A DNA stretch of 64,000 nt. Origin: Sceloporus undulatus. Lineage: Eukaryota; Chordata; Lepidosauria; Squamata; Phrynosomatidae. Every line of letters starts with the position of its first letter. The first letter of the stretch is position 1. Location: NCBI RefSeq assembly GCF_019175285.1, contig NC_056524.1, forward strand, positions 166,792,855 to 166,856,854. The letters run 5' to 3'. The notes below the pieces were generated by a model that saw only the letters and a list, made by a program, of their open reading frames with translations, ran no database searches and was not told the origin of the DNA. Positions 22,625-33,877 of this stretch are shown piece after piece. The translations under genes and the position numbers were made by a program.

Positions 22625-22800
22625 GCACTTTCTCTTTTTTCATTTTGGATTGTCTCATCATAGGATTTTCATGGTGAAAGACATTCAGAAGGGGTTTACC
22701 ATGCCTCCTTCTGTGCAGTACTAACAAGTGTTAGATATGGTGCCACCACTGATGTCTCTGAGAGATCCTCCACCAGTATCACCTGACACTACTGCTGCTG
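22625..22800 (-). mobile_element. RTE/Bov-B-like LINE 5' region fragment
   Basis: 'ttggattgtctcatcatagg' and 'gcctccttctgtgcagtact' match, in reverse, the untranslated 5' part of the LINE at 43340-43500 and the fragment at 17400-17580. No endonuclease coding follows. Confidence 0.6.
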
Positions 22801-24169
22801 CTCAATGCAAGTTAGAGGCAATTTTCTGGGTTTGCTTGGACAAAAGAAGCCTGATAGTCACATTTCATGATCCAGGCTAGTTCTGCAGCTGCTTGCCAAG
22901 ATTGTCCAATCCAGCTCACACCCTGCAGGCACATATCTTGTCCTAAAGCAAAACAAAACAACCTTTCTGGATAATTTCAACATATTTCTTTCATTCACAC
23001 TTATTTTTTTTTCATGAATATAAAATTAAATCACAGCTCACAGTCCAGAGACCATCTTTACATTCTAATAAATTCACACCCAATTTAATCCCAGCATGTT
23101 CTTAGGGCATCTTTGAAAGAAATAAGGAATTTGTCACTTGTTCTTTCTTGCTTTAAGACAAAATATATTGCTTTTTTGTTATCCTTTGTCAGGAAAATAC
23201 CATAGGCAGTGATGTCTGTGTGTGCGTGTTCATTTCACACAGTATTTCTTAGCCTTACATGAAATAATAGTGGGGGGGGGGGGGGGGGGAGATAGAATCT
23301 GGAAGATTGTATTTCCCAAAGAAAACAGTAAAATTTACACATGTGCAAACGCACGCACGCATGCATACACACATCTGTAAACTGATTGGTCTATAATTAA
23401 TCTCTCTACTATCTCCATCAATAAGAATGTATCAGAAATTATAGAAGTATGGCTCAAGCCATTGCATTTAACAGTTGTGTTAGCAGTCCCCCAATAAATT
23501 GATATTTTTGAGATGCTAAAGCTCTGTTAGAAAAATGTTCATGAAGCTGAAACTTGTTGCACATGTACTATATATCTTGGCACAGCAGATGTTTTCTATT
23601 AATTTTAAATGAGGAAAATAGCCATTCGTACCTTTTAAATTTATAGCGTAGACAGGAAAGAACAGGTTAATTGTCTTAAGTTCCTTTGGGAATACCCAGT
23701 GTAATTAAAAACAAACAAATAAAACTCCAGAGTATTATCTGTTGGCAAACTTACCCTTTTCTAGACTTTTTAAAAAAGATCTCTTACTAAGTGCTTATTT
23801 ATAGGAGGCAAAAACTTTAATATCCAGCTACCAGCTGTGCTCACTGTACTGTGTCTAAAAGCTGTTAATCAGTTTCATTGGCTACTGTCCCATATTATCA
23901 AATATTCATAGGATGACGTTTCCCCACCCATAGATTAGATTCTGGTTTTCCTCCTCTTTGTACTTCAGCATCAGTTTTTAGTTTTTTCTGCTAAGGGTCC
24001 AATTTGGTTTTGATATGCACTGAGGAGTTAAAGGGTCATTGATTATACAAGAGTCAATGTAATGTTTCATTCCAAGAGGAAATGGATTGGGTTCATTAGG
24101 TGTGCAACGCATGTAGGTAATGAACATAATAGATTGAATCATTCTGAATCACAAACCTGATCAAATAGG
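22801..24169. other. No gene; simple repeats only
   Basis: A G18 run lies at 23272-23289 and a CA/CGCA-rich stretch at about 23338-23372. I recognise nothing else. Confidence 0.5.
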
Positions 24170-24600
24170 AGGGAATATACAGATGCAGTGCTCTGGCCAT
24201 AAGTCCTTAAGGGCTTTAATGGTCCACAGCAACACTCTGAACTGGGCCTAGAAATAGATCTGAAGCAACTGTAGCTAATGGAGCACAGACACTGCAAGGT
24301 CATCAACTAGTCTCAGTGATCAACCTAAGTGTATTTATTTTGGATTAATTCAAATATAGATGCATGAAATTGTCAGCTACGCTTTTATTAATTGATTAAG
24401 GCAACTGTACCTCTGTGTCATCTGGATTGATTTACATTTTGTTGGCCTTTATTCTGACTATTACACTGTTCAGACACTGATTGAATACATCACCTGGATT
24501 AGACAAAACTTTGAGACAGAAGATGTCACCTGTGCATTGATGACACTTCAGCCCACATCTCCAGCTAACCCCCTAAATGGTTTCATGCACAGGGAACAAA
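24170..24600 (+). repeat. Decayed interspersed repeat, family unassigned
   Basis: Segments such as 'agggctttaatggtccacag', 'actgggcctagaaatagatc' and 'cttcagcccacatctccagc' have the wording of a widespread reptile retroelement non-coding region. I recognise the style from other lizard sequence but cannot name the family. Large parts have diverged. Confidence 0.4.
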
Positions 24601-24737
24601 CATGAATGCTGAAGAAGCCAAGACATTATTTCAGTAGAAAAAAATGGCAATCCACTATCACAATCTTTTGGAAGCAGTTGCACAGGTAGGAACCATAGTG
24701 CTTATAACTTCTAACAATGCTGAGTAAAAAGACACTG

Positions 24738-24948
24738 AGACTGCATCCACACTGCAGTCCAGTCTGACACCACTTTAATTGCCATGGCTCAATACAATGG
24801 AATCCTGGGAATTATAGTTTGGTGAAACTCTTAGACTCTTCTGTCAGAGAGGAGTTTTGGTGCCACTACAGATCCCAGAATATTATAGCCTTGAGCTTGA
24901 GATAAAGTGGTGTCAAACTGGATTATTTCTGCAGTGTGAATGCAGTCT
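24738..24948. mobile_element. Palindromic MITE of the 'aatcccaggattcc' family
   Basis: A 211 bp foldback starting AGACTGCATCCACACTGCAG and ending in the inverse, CTGCAGTGTGAATGCAGTCT. Internal pairs include 'gtctgacaccactttaattg' with 'ataaagtggtgtcaaactg'. Same family as 15066-15288 and 33654-33877. It is likely a hAT-derived MITE, judging by its ends. Confidence 0.85.
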
Positions 24949-26889
24949 GAAAGATCCAAGAGAACTAACAGTCATGCTCCCCATCTCCTTACATCTAGAG
25001 ATGTAAATCTTTGACTATTTCATTCGTATGCCTAGTAACCACCCCACCATCACTAAAAGTTACAAGGAACTGTAATAGAGTGTGGTATATACTAACCAAC
25101 TATTGGTCACATGGAATAAGTAGTGATGTCAGATCTTTCTCTCTGAATCAGGAATGCTAGTAAAAGTGATCCCTGCTCCAGCCTTCTTTCCCCACTTCTC
25201 TTGACAACAGTGGTTTCAATCTTGCCAGAACATTTACAGGAACTTATTAGATATATCCATATATCTTATTACTTTGCATTTCCATGGAGCCTATATTGTA
25301 TACTGAGACACTGTATCTGTGCAATATATTTTTTGTGAGAAGGTGACACTGACAGTACCCTTTTAGAGAAGATCATGGGATCAGAACAGTAGGAAAAATT
25401 TTCCCATACGTGCTGAAGAGACAATGCTTTGCATTCATGCAAACACGAGGAATGCTTGTCTTTCGGATTAAATGGGAGAATTTCCTACTAGTTAGACATG
25501 AATTGCAAAGTTAATCTGGCTCTTCCCATCTGATGAAGAAAACAAGTTAACTATTAGAAATACACAAGATGATTAGTTAACCATACTGACATGCTGTAGT
25601 TTTTCTACCTGTTTGTTTTCTGCCTATAAAAGAAAGAGACTTGTATGGTTCCAGGGTCAATTGAATTGGCCAGGTGTCAATTAAATTGTCCATACAAGAT
25701 GGCTGGCTTTGTCTGATTTCTTTACACAGAGCAGCCACACTAGCAACAATCAGGTTTTAACCCATTCTCAGAGATGATAGAGAAGGCATGCTATTTTACC
25801 CTCTCTAAATAGGGTTGAGAATTTTTTTAAAAAATTGAAATATGGTTAAAAAAATGTTACTTAAGTGTCCAGAAATCCTGAAGAGGAAAAAACCAACCTG
25901 GACTGATGATATTTTTATTTGCAGTTTGGGACTTATTCTATGCAAAATTCACACATGGTAGTTCTGCACAGAAAAACAGCATTTTCTACTGAGGAAATGC
26001 TGTTTTCTGCCCCCAGAATGTAAATTTTGTGCAAAACAAGCCACACATTGAAGATTTTAGCAATTTTCTTCTTCTAACAGCAAGAAGAAACTTCTTAAAA
26101 TTGTGTGTTGCTTCCTTCAAGGAGAAAATTAGTGAAAAATTGCATTCTAGTTAGTTTTATGGAGTCTATTGAGACAAACCTGATACCAACAACATTAATA
26201 GGTGTAAGATTAGGAAGATTATGCTTTCCTTCAACTGTGCTTTCTTCCAGGAAACCTCAATCTAACTGAACAGTCTTGTCAATTCAGTCTCTTTTCTTTA
26301 AGGTAATGCAATCTGTATGGTGGCCATTTGCAGATTACATATATTGTATTGTTAGAAAACCCAGAAGCCAGCAGCCTCATGTTTCTTGATATAGCCCAGT
26401 GTTTGTTTAATGTAAGGCTATATAGAACAGCATGACATCCAATATTTGTCAGATGAAAAGGAAAAAGAAAAACCTCATCACATCAGACTCCCAAGCAAAC
26501 AGTGAGGAGTCTGGCTGACATTCTCATATTTTTGGAAAACTTAATAAGAACAATTCATTGGATTCCATCCTTCTGGGAGCACCATAAACTGCATTGTCTT
26601 TGTTATGAGGGGGGGGGGGTGAACCCCCCAAATATATGACCAAAAATGGGCTCCAATAGTGCACATAATAATTCTTAATATGTACTGGATGAGTGGAGGC
26701 ACTGCATTAGTATGAACATGACCAGCTATTCCCAACCAACATCTTAGTATAGTGCCACTTTACAAATTTATTTCATTTTAAATAATTTCATACAATTACT
26801 AGATGTATTGGCTGAGATCCTTCATAAGAGGCTATGATGTGTAACTTCACAACTGTGGAGCTACAGTACTGACATTACAAGCTGTGAAT
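24949..26889. other. No gene or repeat recognised
   Basis: Almost 2 kb of A/T-rich sequence. The only simple feature is a G-run with nearby C-run at about 26609-26628. Confidence 0.5.
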
Positions 26890-27109
26890 TGCAATGAGGC
26901 AGATCTTGGAGTCACACAAGATGTGCTGTTCCATAGTGGGGCATGTTCTACATCAAGACACATTGTGCATTGGGATTATTGTGCATTGGGGCATGCTGTA
27001 CATCAGGCCATTGTCCAACAGCCATGTTGTTGACTTTGTGCAAAGGTCCTCGTGGTGTAGCTACAGAGCATTCCAGATGTGCAAAAAGTACGTACTAGGT
27101 ACGTACTAG
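26890..27109. repeat. Diverged repeat with reiterated 'cattgtgca' words
   Basis: The words 'cattgtgcattggg' and 'attgtgcattggggcatg' occur in tandem at about 26963-26996, followed by 'gtacatcaggccattgtcc'. The right part ends in 'gtacgtactaggtacgtac', a near-palindrome. A segment with the same vocabulary lies at 60293-60560. The class is unknown; a diverged DNA transposon is one possibility. Confidence 0.4.
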
Positions 27110-27117
27110 AGTTAGGA

Positions 27118-27299
27118 AAGGCGATGTGCATAAGGTATATATGAAGCATAAATAAATTTCATGTTTAAACTTGGGCCCATATCCAAGATTTCTCATTATA
27201 TATATATGCAAATAGTCCAGAATCCAAAAAACTCTGAAATCCAAAACACTACTGTGTCCCAAGTATTTTGGATAAGGGCAACGTAACCCGTAGTTACAA
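27118..27299 (-). mobile_element. Tigger fragment resembling the Tigger7/MER44 group
   Basis: Read in reverse from 27299, the sequence follows the end of the mammalian Tigger7/MER44 group as I remember it: 'cccttatccaaaatacttgg', 'ggatttcagagttttttgga', 'tatatatataatgagaaatc', then 'aaatttatttatgcttcata' and 'taccttatgcacatcgcc'. About 180 bp of one terminus are retained and the other end is missing. No transposase coding remains. Confidence 0.75.
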
Positions 27300-28394
27300 A
27301 TTCAAGGCATGTGATAAGCTGGTACACATGCTGAGGCAATATATAACCATAGTAATTAAAGTAAGAACTAAAGAATAGATGTGGTGGGAGGATATGGAGA
27401 TGATTAATCAGTAACCAGAACCTCGCCAGCCTGTTTACTTGGGAAGCATAAAGTCCCCACTGAGTGCTACTTATTATAAAGGCCCCTCCATTAATCTTGC
27501 AATCTATGTTCAGATACTTAAACCTCACCTTATTGCCCTGGAACTTTCCCATAAAACAGCATGGACAAATTTGCACAAAGTATGGACAGATGTGCACCCT
27601 CTCCTAAATTCTCTGCCAAGGGGGATTTATTTAGACACCTTCTTCTGTCTGTGCCAAAGGCTCTTCAGCTTCTCTTGCCACTAATCAAAATGAGCAGCTG
27701 CTGCTTTTATAGCTAATCTAATATATCAAATATGGCTTTACTGGCAGAAAGCTGACTGGATTAGGAATAACGTTATCTGTCATCTCCTCAAATTACTGTA
27801 ATGGTGACTGTGTGATAAGTTTGGGAAACAGTACTTATCTAAAGGCTTATATACTCCTTAAAAAAACATGATGGTAGGCTGTTTGGATGGTGGGGGTTGT
27901 ATGTGTGTAATAAAGAACTCAGATGCTTGGCTTGTAACATGGAATAAGGATTTCAGGATGTGAAATGCCCCAGTGTTCAAAGCTAGTCATACTATTTCAG
28001 TATACCTCTTTTCTCAGTCACTCTATGTCTCATAGAAGCCATGCAGCCACACTGAAAGGGGACGTGGTACCAACAGGAGATGATGCATTTATTCAACACT
28101 CTTTCTAGTGTTCTTTCCTCTTTGGAGGAAGTGTTTTATCAATGCTTAGTGTTCTTGGGTTATGTGATAATTCTAGTAGTGTCTCATCTCCTTCTCCCTC
28201 TCTTCCACAGCTTTGGAAGTCAAAAAGTGATTTGAAACAAGTATAAACAAAGTGAGATGTACGAAGATTTCAACTGAGACAGAATGGTGCTTTGATGATG
28301 GTGGGACTAGAAAACTAGGAAAGACAGAGAAAGAAAGAGAGAGCACAGTTCAGGTCAGTATGTTAAAAGTTGAACAAAGCCCTGACATAACATA
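27300..28394. other. No gene or repeat recognised
   Basis: The 133-codon antisense frame at 27196-27597 begins within the Tigger fragment and has no motif. I see nothing else. Confidence 0.5.
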
Positions 28395-28703
28395 GGACTT
28401 TATCGCACAGAGAAAATCAGGGGTTTAAAATGTGAAAATCATGTGAAAATTGCATAATTACGACTAACATTTTCACACAATGTCGTAATTAAAGTGCCAT
28501 TATCCTGGGAATAAACAGGCAAAAGACAGCAACAAATCATTCACAGGAAAATCCCGTGAATGATTTGTTGCTGTTGGTTGTCTGTTTATTCCCGGGATAA
28601 TGGTTCTTTAATGGTGATGTGTGTGAAAATGTTAACCTGGTTGCTTGATTTTTATACGATTTTAGCTGTTTAAACCTCCAATTTTTCCTGTGTGATTAAG
28701 TCC
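28395..28703. mobile_element. Harbinger-like foldback MITE
   Basis: A 309 bp element. The left end GGACTTTATCGCACAG is matched by the inverted right end GGACTTAATCACACAG. The centre is a long hairpin: 'attatcctgggaataaacag' pairs with 'ctgtttattcccgggataat', and 'caacaaatcattcac' with 'gtgaatgatttgttg'. Flanking triplets are ATA and TTA, a possible 3 bp duplication with one change. The end sequence TTATCGCA recalls that of 12617-13010 (TTATCGCATG). Confidence 0.75.
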
Positions 28704-28826
28704 TTAGAAAGAGTCACAATACTGCAGGTTTCTGGCCTTATGACACATCATTTATGACATGGTAATGATCTCATATTACATAAGGTATCCAGGAGTTGAC
28801 TTTGAGTTTCTCTGATAGGTATCTTA

Positions 28827-29180
28827 GGGGCTGTACAGACTGGCTTGAATGCTGGTGTGGGGGCATGGCATTTGGATGCTTACGTCCTGATGCCACCCCC
28901 ATGACGGCATCATGCCACCTGCCCAACTGCACAGCGAGTAGCATCAAGGGGGTCCTTTGGCATGGCTTTTATAAGATGTATGCTGAAAGGGGTGCTGAAA
29001 AGTGCCTCCATGGCAGCAACAACGCCTTTTTGTCGGCTCTAAAAGAAGCAGCATTTTGTCATTTCTTTTAGAACTAGCATAGTGCTGGATTGGGGCTGCA
29101 GCATGTGGTTGCCATGGCCCCGATCTGGTACTCAAAGCGGTGGTGGCAAGCCACTCCTTTGGGGCCATGTGTTTTGCCCC
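28827..29180. mobile_element. Harbinger-like MITE with TTA target duplication
   Basis: A 354 bp element starting GGGGCTGTACAGACTGG and ending in the loose inverse of GGGGCAAAACACATGGCC. TTA lies on both sides (28824-28826, 29181-29183), the classical PIF/Harbinger duplication. It is G+C-richer than its flanks. The 91- and 74-codon open frames within it have no motif. Confidence 0.75.
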
Positions 29181-29347
29181 TTAGTTTATCTTAGCAGTCC
29201 AATCTCTTCTAGTGGCATGCACACCAAGAAATACTTTCTTCTGAATTGTTGATTAGCATCCTGTATTTGCTTTAGAGTTATTCATAAAGGACCTGCAGTT
29301 ATGACTGAGCAGTGAGGTGGTCAAATGTGCTGACCACACCAAATTAT

Positions 29348-29540
29348 TTTGTTGTGTGTCTTCAAATAATTTCCAACTCATGCTGACCCTCAGGCAAATC
29401 TTTTGTGGGGTTTTCTTGACAATATTTGTTGAGTTTGCCTTTGCTTTCCTCTGAGAGAAAGTTACTCATTCAAGTTAGCCAATGGGTTTCCATGGTCTTC
29501 TGGAGTCCAGCCCTCAAACTACTACACCACGTTTGCTCTC
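29348..29540 (-). mobile_element. ACA-tailed tRNA SINE, diverged
   Basis: 'ttgttgtgtgtcttcaaata', then 'gtttgcctttgctttcctct', 'ccaatgggtttccatgg' and the antisense head 'ctactacaccacgtttgctc'. It is nearly full length but carries many substitutions, so it is older than the copy at 62563-62803. Confidence 0.8.
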
Positions 29541-29579
29541 ACCCAATTATTTAGGGTAGTTAAAACATAAATAAAATCA

Positions 29580-30380
29580 GATTGCAAAGAGTTCTTAAAG
29601 AATATCTCCAAACTGATAGAACAAGCATTACAACGGCAAATGAAATTCACTGTAAGCAATGTAAAGTAATGTGTATTGGGGCAACCCCACCCTACACACC
29701 AAAATGTAGTTTTACATATAACCTGATGACATCTGAACTTCCAATAACTGACCAAGTATGGAATCTTCCATAGACTTTTCCATGATAATATTGAAACAAT
29801 GGCTCTGATGAAACAGGCTAAAACTATGCTGGGCATAATTAGAAAAGGGGACCGAAGGTAAAACTATAACTTCTATTATATCTCTGTTATGTGACCACAT
29901 TTGTGGAGAAAGTGGCTACAGAAAAGTTTTTCTCTTTCTCCATCTAAAGCTTCCACAAATGTTTTAGAATCTTCTGTGTTCTACAGAAGTTAAATGGTGG
30001 AAGAGTCAGGACAGATTAAAGAAATTACTTTTTCACACAGTACACAGTTAAATTTTGGCATTTACTGCCTACAAGGAGTAGTGACACTTGCCAACTCAGC
30101 TTTGAAAGGGACTGGATAAATTTAGAGGATGTGATTATCAGTGACTACTGGTCAGGAGTTATATATCGTACCATATAATCTCCAGTATCAGAGATAGTAT
30201 TCCTCTGTGTATTGGTTGCTGGGAAGCATGGGATAGTGCTGTTACACTCATTGCTGGGATAGTGCTGTTACACTCATGTCTCATTTTGTGTGTTTCCCAT
30301 AGGCAACTGGATGACTACTATGTGAACAGAATGCTGACAGATAAGCCATTGATCTAATGCAGCATGGCTCTTCTTAAATT
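29580..30380 (+). mobile_element. CR1 LINE 3' region, about 800 bp
   Basis: Matches the CR1 non-coding 3' part throughout: 'gggcataattagaaaagggg', 'tatgtgaccacatttgtgg', 'tttgaaagggactggataaa', 'tccagtatcagagatagtat', 'tttcccataggcaactgg', ending 'gcatggctcttcttaaattt'. It contains a recent 26 bp tandem duplication at 30230-30276. The coding region is absent. Confidence 0.85.
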
Positions 30381-32035
30381 TATGTATTTCAGCATCCATC
30401 CTTCTTATACTTCTTTTTATTCCAAAATTTCATTCATTCAAAATTGCTGTTACCACAAAAGAATCTGGAAATCTTTCCAATTTCCCCTTTGACAGTATCA
30501 CTCTAACAGAAGAATAACCATGGGAACATCTGAAGATCATGGATTCTGTCAGGCTCAAAGGTCAGATTTGATAATGTTTGTCAATGATTCTGTGTCTTTC
30601 TCTCTTTCTTGCTGAAATTCTCTCTTCTGTTTAATAGTACTGGAGAAGAGAGTTTGAAAAACTCTTCCCAAGCCTGATGGAAAAGGGAGAACAGTTCATT
30701 ATAAAAATCTACACTGCTGAAGTAGCGACATCTGCCAGTGTAGAGTGCTGTATTATCCATGATTACACATCTGACCCTCAGGAACCAGAAAATTAATAGT
30801 GCTGGTGAAGCTGATTCTGTGTTACCATTCTAAATTGTATCAAAACAAATAACATCCAATATGGTGTGCAAGTTGCCTTGGCTGACTGCAGCTCTTTAAT
30901 TATACCAAGGTTGCTTGCGGACTTTATTTCTGGGGGTCCCAAGACCATTCAGTTTAGCAAATAATCTATCACCAGCATGCTCTAGTTAGCTCTGATTTGT
31001 TGTTATTTGAACGATCCAGGAAGAAGAAGTCCAGGCATAGATTGGCTTTCATTATAAGAGAAAAGGTACACTGGTGCCAAGGTACTCTTGGCACAAAAAA
31101 GGATATCATCTAGAAAGGTCATTAGCAGCCTGCATGTCAGATTCAAAACAATCCTACACTCTTTCAGCTGTAGACTGCTGCCTTGCACTCAAGCTTGTCA
31201 TTGGTGTAAGACTTCCCCCTATGTCTTTGGATTCTTTTCTTTGTAGTCCTACTAATTTCTAGTTGCTGATTTATGTTGCTATTAACCCTATGAATAGGAA
31301 TCCCACAGTGATGACATTTTTATATTCTGTGTAATTGAATGAAAATGGAGGTTTTCTCATGTTTCACTGAGACTTCATATTTGTGCTGTTCACACTCCAT
31401 ATAGGAATCCTAATTTGAAATGGTGTTTTATGTGCTGGATGACATCCAGAAACATTCAGAGGTAATCACAAGCTTTGATATGATGACGCTGGAGTGGATT
31501 CAAAGGAGTTAGCAAAGGCAGTCACAGGACTAATGGAGTGATTCTTGGAGAGGGAGGCTATAGGAAGTGGGTACATATAGCTCAGAAATTAAGAAGCAGG
31601 AGAAATACTGTGGCAATTTTTCACTAGTTAAAAATCTCAGAAAAGAGAGTTCAAACATGTATTTGCCCAATTATCATAGAACAGAATGAGCAATTGACAG
31701 GGATGGGGTGGACATTGCAGGATCTTGAGCAGAATGCATTTCCCAATGCCATACTCCAATCTCCAGAATTAAAGAAATGAAATAAAATAAAATAAAAGCT
31801 GTAAATAACTTTAGTACATTTTTGAACCCCAGGGCTTTTTTGGGTCCTGGACAGACATTTACCCAGTTTACTTCCTTGTTCAATGAAGGGCTTTCCTTCA
31901 CCTAAATCAGCTCAGGGGGACCAAAATGTACCAAAATGGGGGAGGGCTATTTTGAGTATTTTTTTTTAATGGAGGGGGATATGGAGGAGCCTGGAGGCCC
32001 TGGGAGCTACATGTGGTCTGTAGGTTACACTTTCC
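30381..32035. other. No gene or repeat recognised
   Basis: Non-coding DNA. About 31990-32030 ('agctacatgtggtctgtagg') may be a small transposon remnant but is too short to call. Confidence 0.45.
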
Positions 32036-32039
32036 CAAC

Positions 32040-32905
32040 TTAAGACCTAAGATAAAAGAGGCCGCCCAACTCAGCTGGCCGGCCCGGTTGCTGCGTGGGG
32101 GGAGCCACGGCTTGCCGGCTGCAGTCCCTGGCTTGGGCGAGCCCCAGAATGTTGTGCGGGGGCTTCCTGAGCTGGGATTGGCTGGTGGCCGGGCGCGGGG
32201 AGGCACTTCCGCCTGGCGCATGGGGACTACATATCCAGCGGGCCCTGTGGGTTGAGGTGCCTCCCAATTGGGCGGCATCATGTGGCGAGATTGGCCAAGA
32301 GGCTGGGAGGTGGGTCCTCCACCCCTTCCTGGCTCCCCATTGGTGTACGGGCCTATTTTAGGCCTCGTGTCATGCTGGGTGGCGCCATTCTGGGCTCAGC
32401 TCGCCCCACCCACCCTCCCTCTTTTGGGAGCAGGTTGCTGTCACAACTTCAGGGGTGGTTGCATAGGTCTAGGGTCTGTTGGGCGTGGTTTCCAGGGCTG
32501 CGTAGCACTGGATCGGGAGTCCAAAGGGGACACCGGGGTGCTGAGAGCATTGTGGTGTTACCATTGCGAGGGCAACAGTGCTGCAGCGTCTCCTGGTGAC
32601 AAGGGACAGAGATGAGAACAATCGCATGCGCAGTGATGCAATCGATGACATCATCGTTTACTGGTGGCTAGATGTGCGATTAACTGGAGTGTCCCTTTGT
32701 CATCCCGAAGCTTGGCCGTGACAAGGCACTTGGGATCATCCATCAACCAGGGTTGATGGATGACAGATCCAGACCTCATGCTTCATAGCCAACCCTATGT
32801 TATGGTTGTTTATAGTTGTTCTTTAATAAAGTTATGGCCTTTTCTTCCAAATTGCTGTGTCTGTGCTTATTTCCGCAGCGGCTTTCCTCCAAGGCAACCT
32901 ATATA
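32040..32905 (+). mobile_element. CpG-rich LTR-like fossil
   Basis: About 860 bp, strongly G+C- and CpG-rich at the left. It contains a TATA-like 'cctattttaggcc' near 32350 and a polyadenylation signal AATAAA at about 32825, followed by a T-rich stretch. That is the layout of a long terminal repeat with promoter and poly(A) site. The stretch 'aataaagttatggcctttt' is shared with the segment at 42665-42690. No internal coding region, primer-binding site or partner LTR is visible, so it would be a solo LTR. Family and exact ends are unassigned. It looks old. Confidence 0.45.
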
Positions 32906-33030
32906 GCCTTCAGTCTCAGGTCTACTTGGCTGGAGATACATCCCAATGAGTTCAGTGGGTCTTCCTTCCCAATGAACGTATATGGTGCTGCAAGACTGAC
33001 ATTCTATACACACTTATTTGTGAGTAATTA

Positions 33031-33268
33031 CAGTTGGCCCCTTGTATCCACTGATTCTTTGTCCATGGATTCAGCCATCAATGGCTTGAAAATAATTTTA
33101 AAAATTACAAATGTAAAAAAGCAAACCTTGATTTTGCCATTGTACATAAGGAACACCATTTTGCTATGGCATTGTATTTAATAGGACTTGTACATCCATA
33201 GAATTTGATATCCAGCAGGGATGAGGTGTGTTCTGGAACCCAATTTCAGTGGATATCAAGAGCCCATT
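33031..33268. mobile_element. Tigger-like MITE, TA target site
   Basis: About 238 bp. The left end CAGTTGGCCCCTTGTATCC is matched by the inverted right end TAATGGGCTCTTGATATCC, with TA at 33029-33030 and near 33268. Internal segments ('ccattttgctatggcattg', 'tttaataggacttgtacatc') are those of the family at 17673-18233 in reverse orientation. Confidence 0.8.
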
Positions 33269-33653
33269 ATGTCATTAAACTCACTGGACTTATTTCTGAG
33301 CAGACATGCCTGTTATTAGATGTTAAGTAATGCTGCTCAATGTTAGATTTAGAACTTGTATTTACATGGGGATTCATGAATGAGCCTTATCACATGTAAA
33401 AAGTGAGACACAATGAGAGAAAAGCAGCTTTCTGCTTACCTCTACCTCAAAGCACTCCTGTTTTCATCCCGAGGGAGACGGTCATAAAAGTGTGCCTTTT
33501 GTTGTGCTGGAAAAATTCATTTGGCAAAAGATATGCTTTTATTATTGTCTCTCTCTGGAAGGAGAACAGAAGTGCTATGGCATCATGTGGAAAGGTAAAC
33601 TCATTTCTCTCTCTCTGTGTCTCAGCTTGCTTTTGACAAGTGATAGGACTTGC

Positions 33654-33877
33654 AGGCTGCTGCCACACTGCAAAATTAATGCAGTTTGGTGCCACTTTAA
33701 CCATCATAGCTCCATCCAATGGAATCCTGGGATCTGTAGTTTCTTGTGGCACCAAAGCTCTCTGACAAAGAAAGCTACATATCTCACAAAACTACAAATC
33801 CCAGAATTCCATAGCACTGAGCCATGGCAATTAAAGTAGTGTCAAACTGTGTTAATTCTGCAGTGCTGATACAGCCT
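33654..33877. mobile_element. Palindromic MITE of the 'aatcccaggattcc' family
   Basis: Starts AGGCTGCTGCCACACTGCAA and ends 'ctgcagtgctgatacagcct'. 'atggaatcctgggatctgta' in the left arm pairs with 'actacaaatcccagaattcc' in the right. Third copy of this foldback family in the window, about 224 bp. Confidence 0.82.

Noticed and set aside
23272-23289. G18 run as a possible quadruplex or regulatory site
   Set aside because: A single homopolymer of this kind is as likely to be an ordinary simple repeat or length error; no neighbouring G-tracts support a designed structure.
32013-32615. CpG island with several open frames, as a possible first exon and promoter
   Set aside because: Frames are open on both strands, none has a domain, and the 3' portion with AATAAA recurs at 42665, so a dispersed LTR-like element explains it better.
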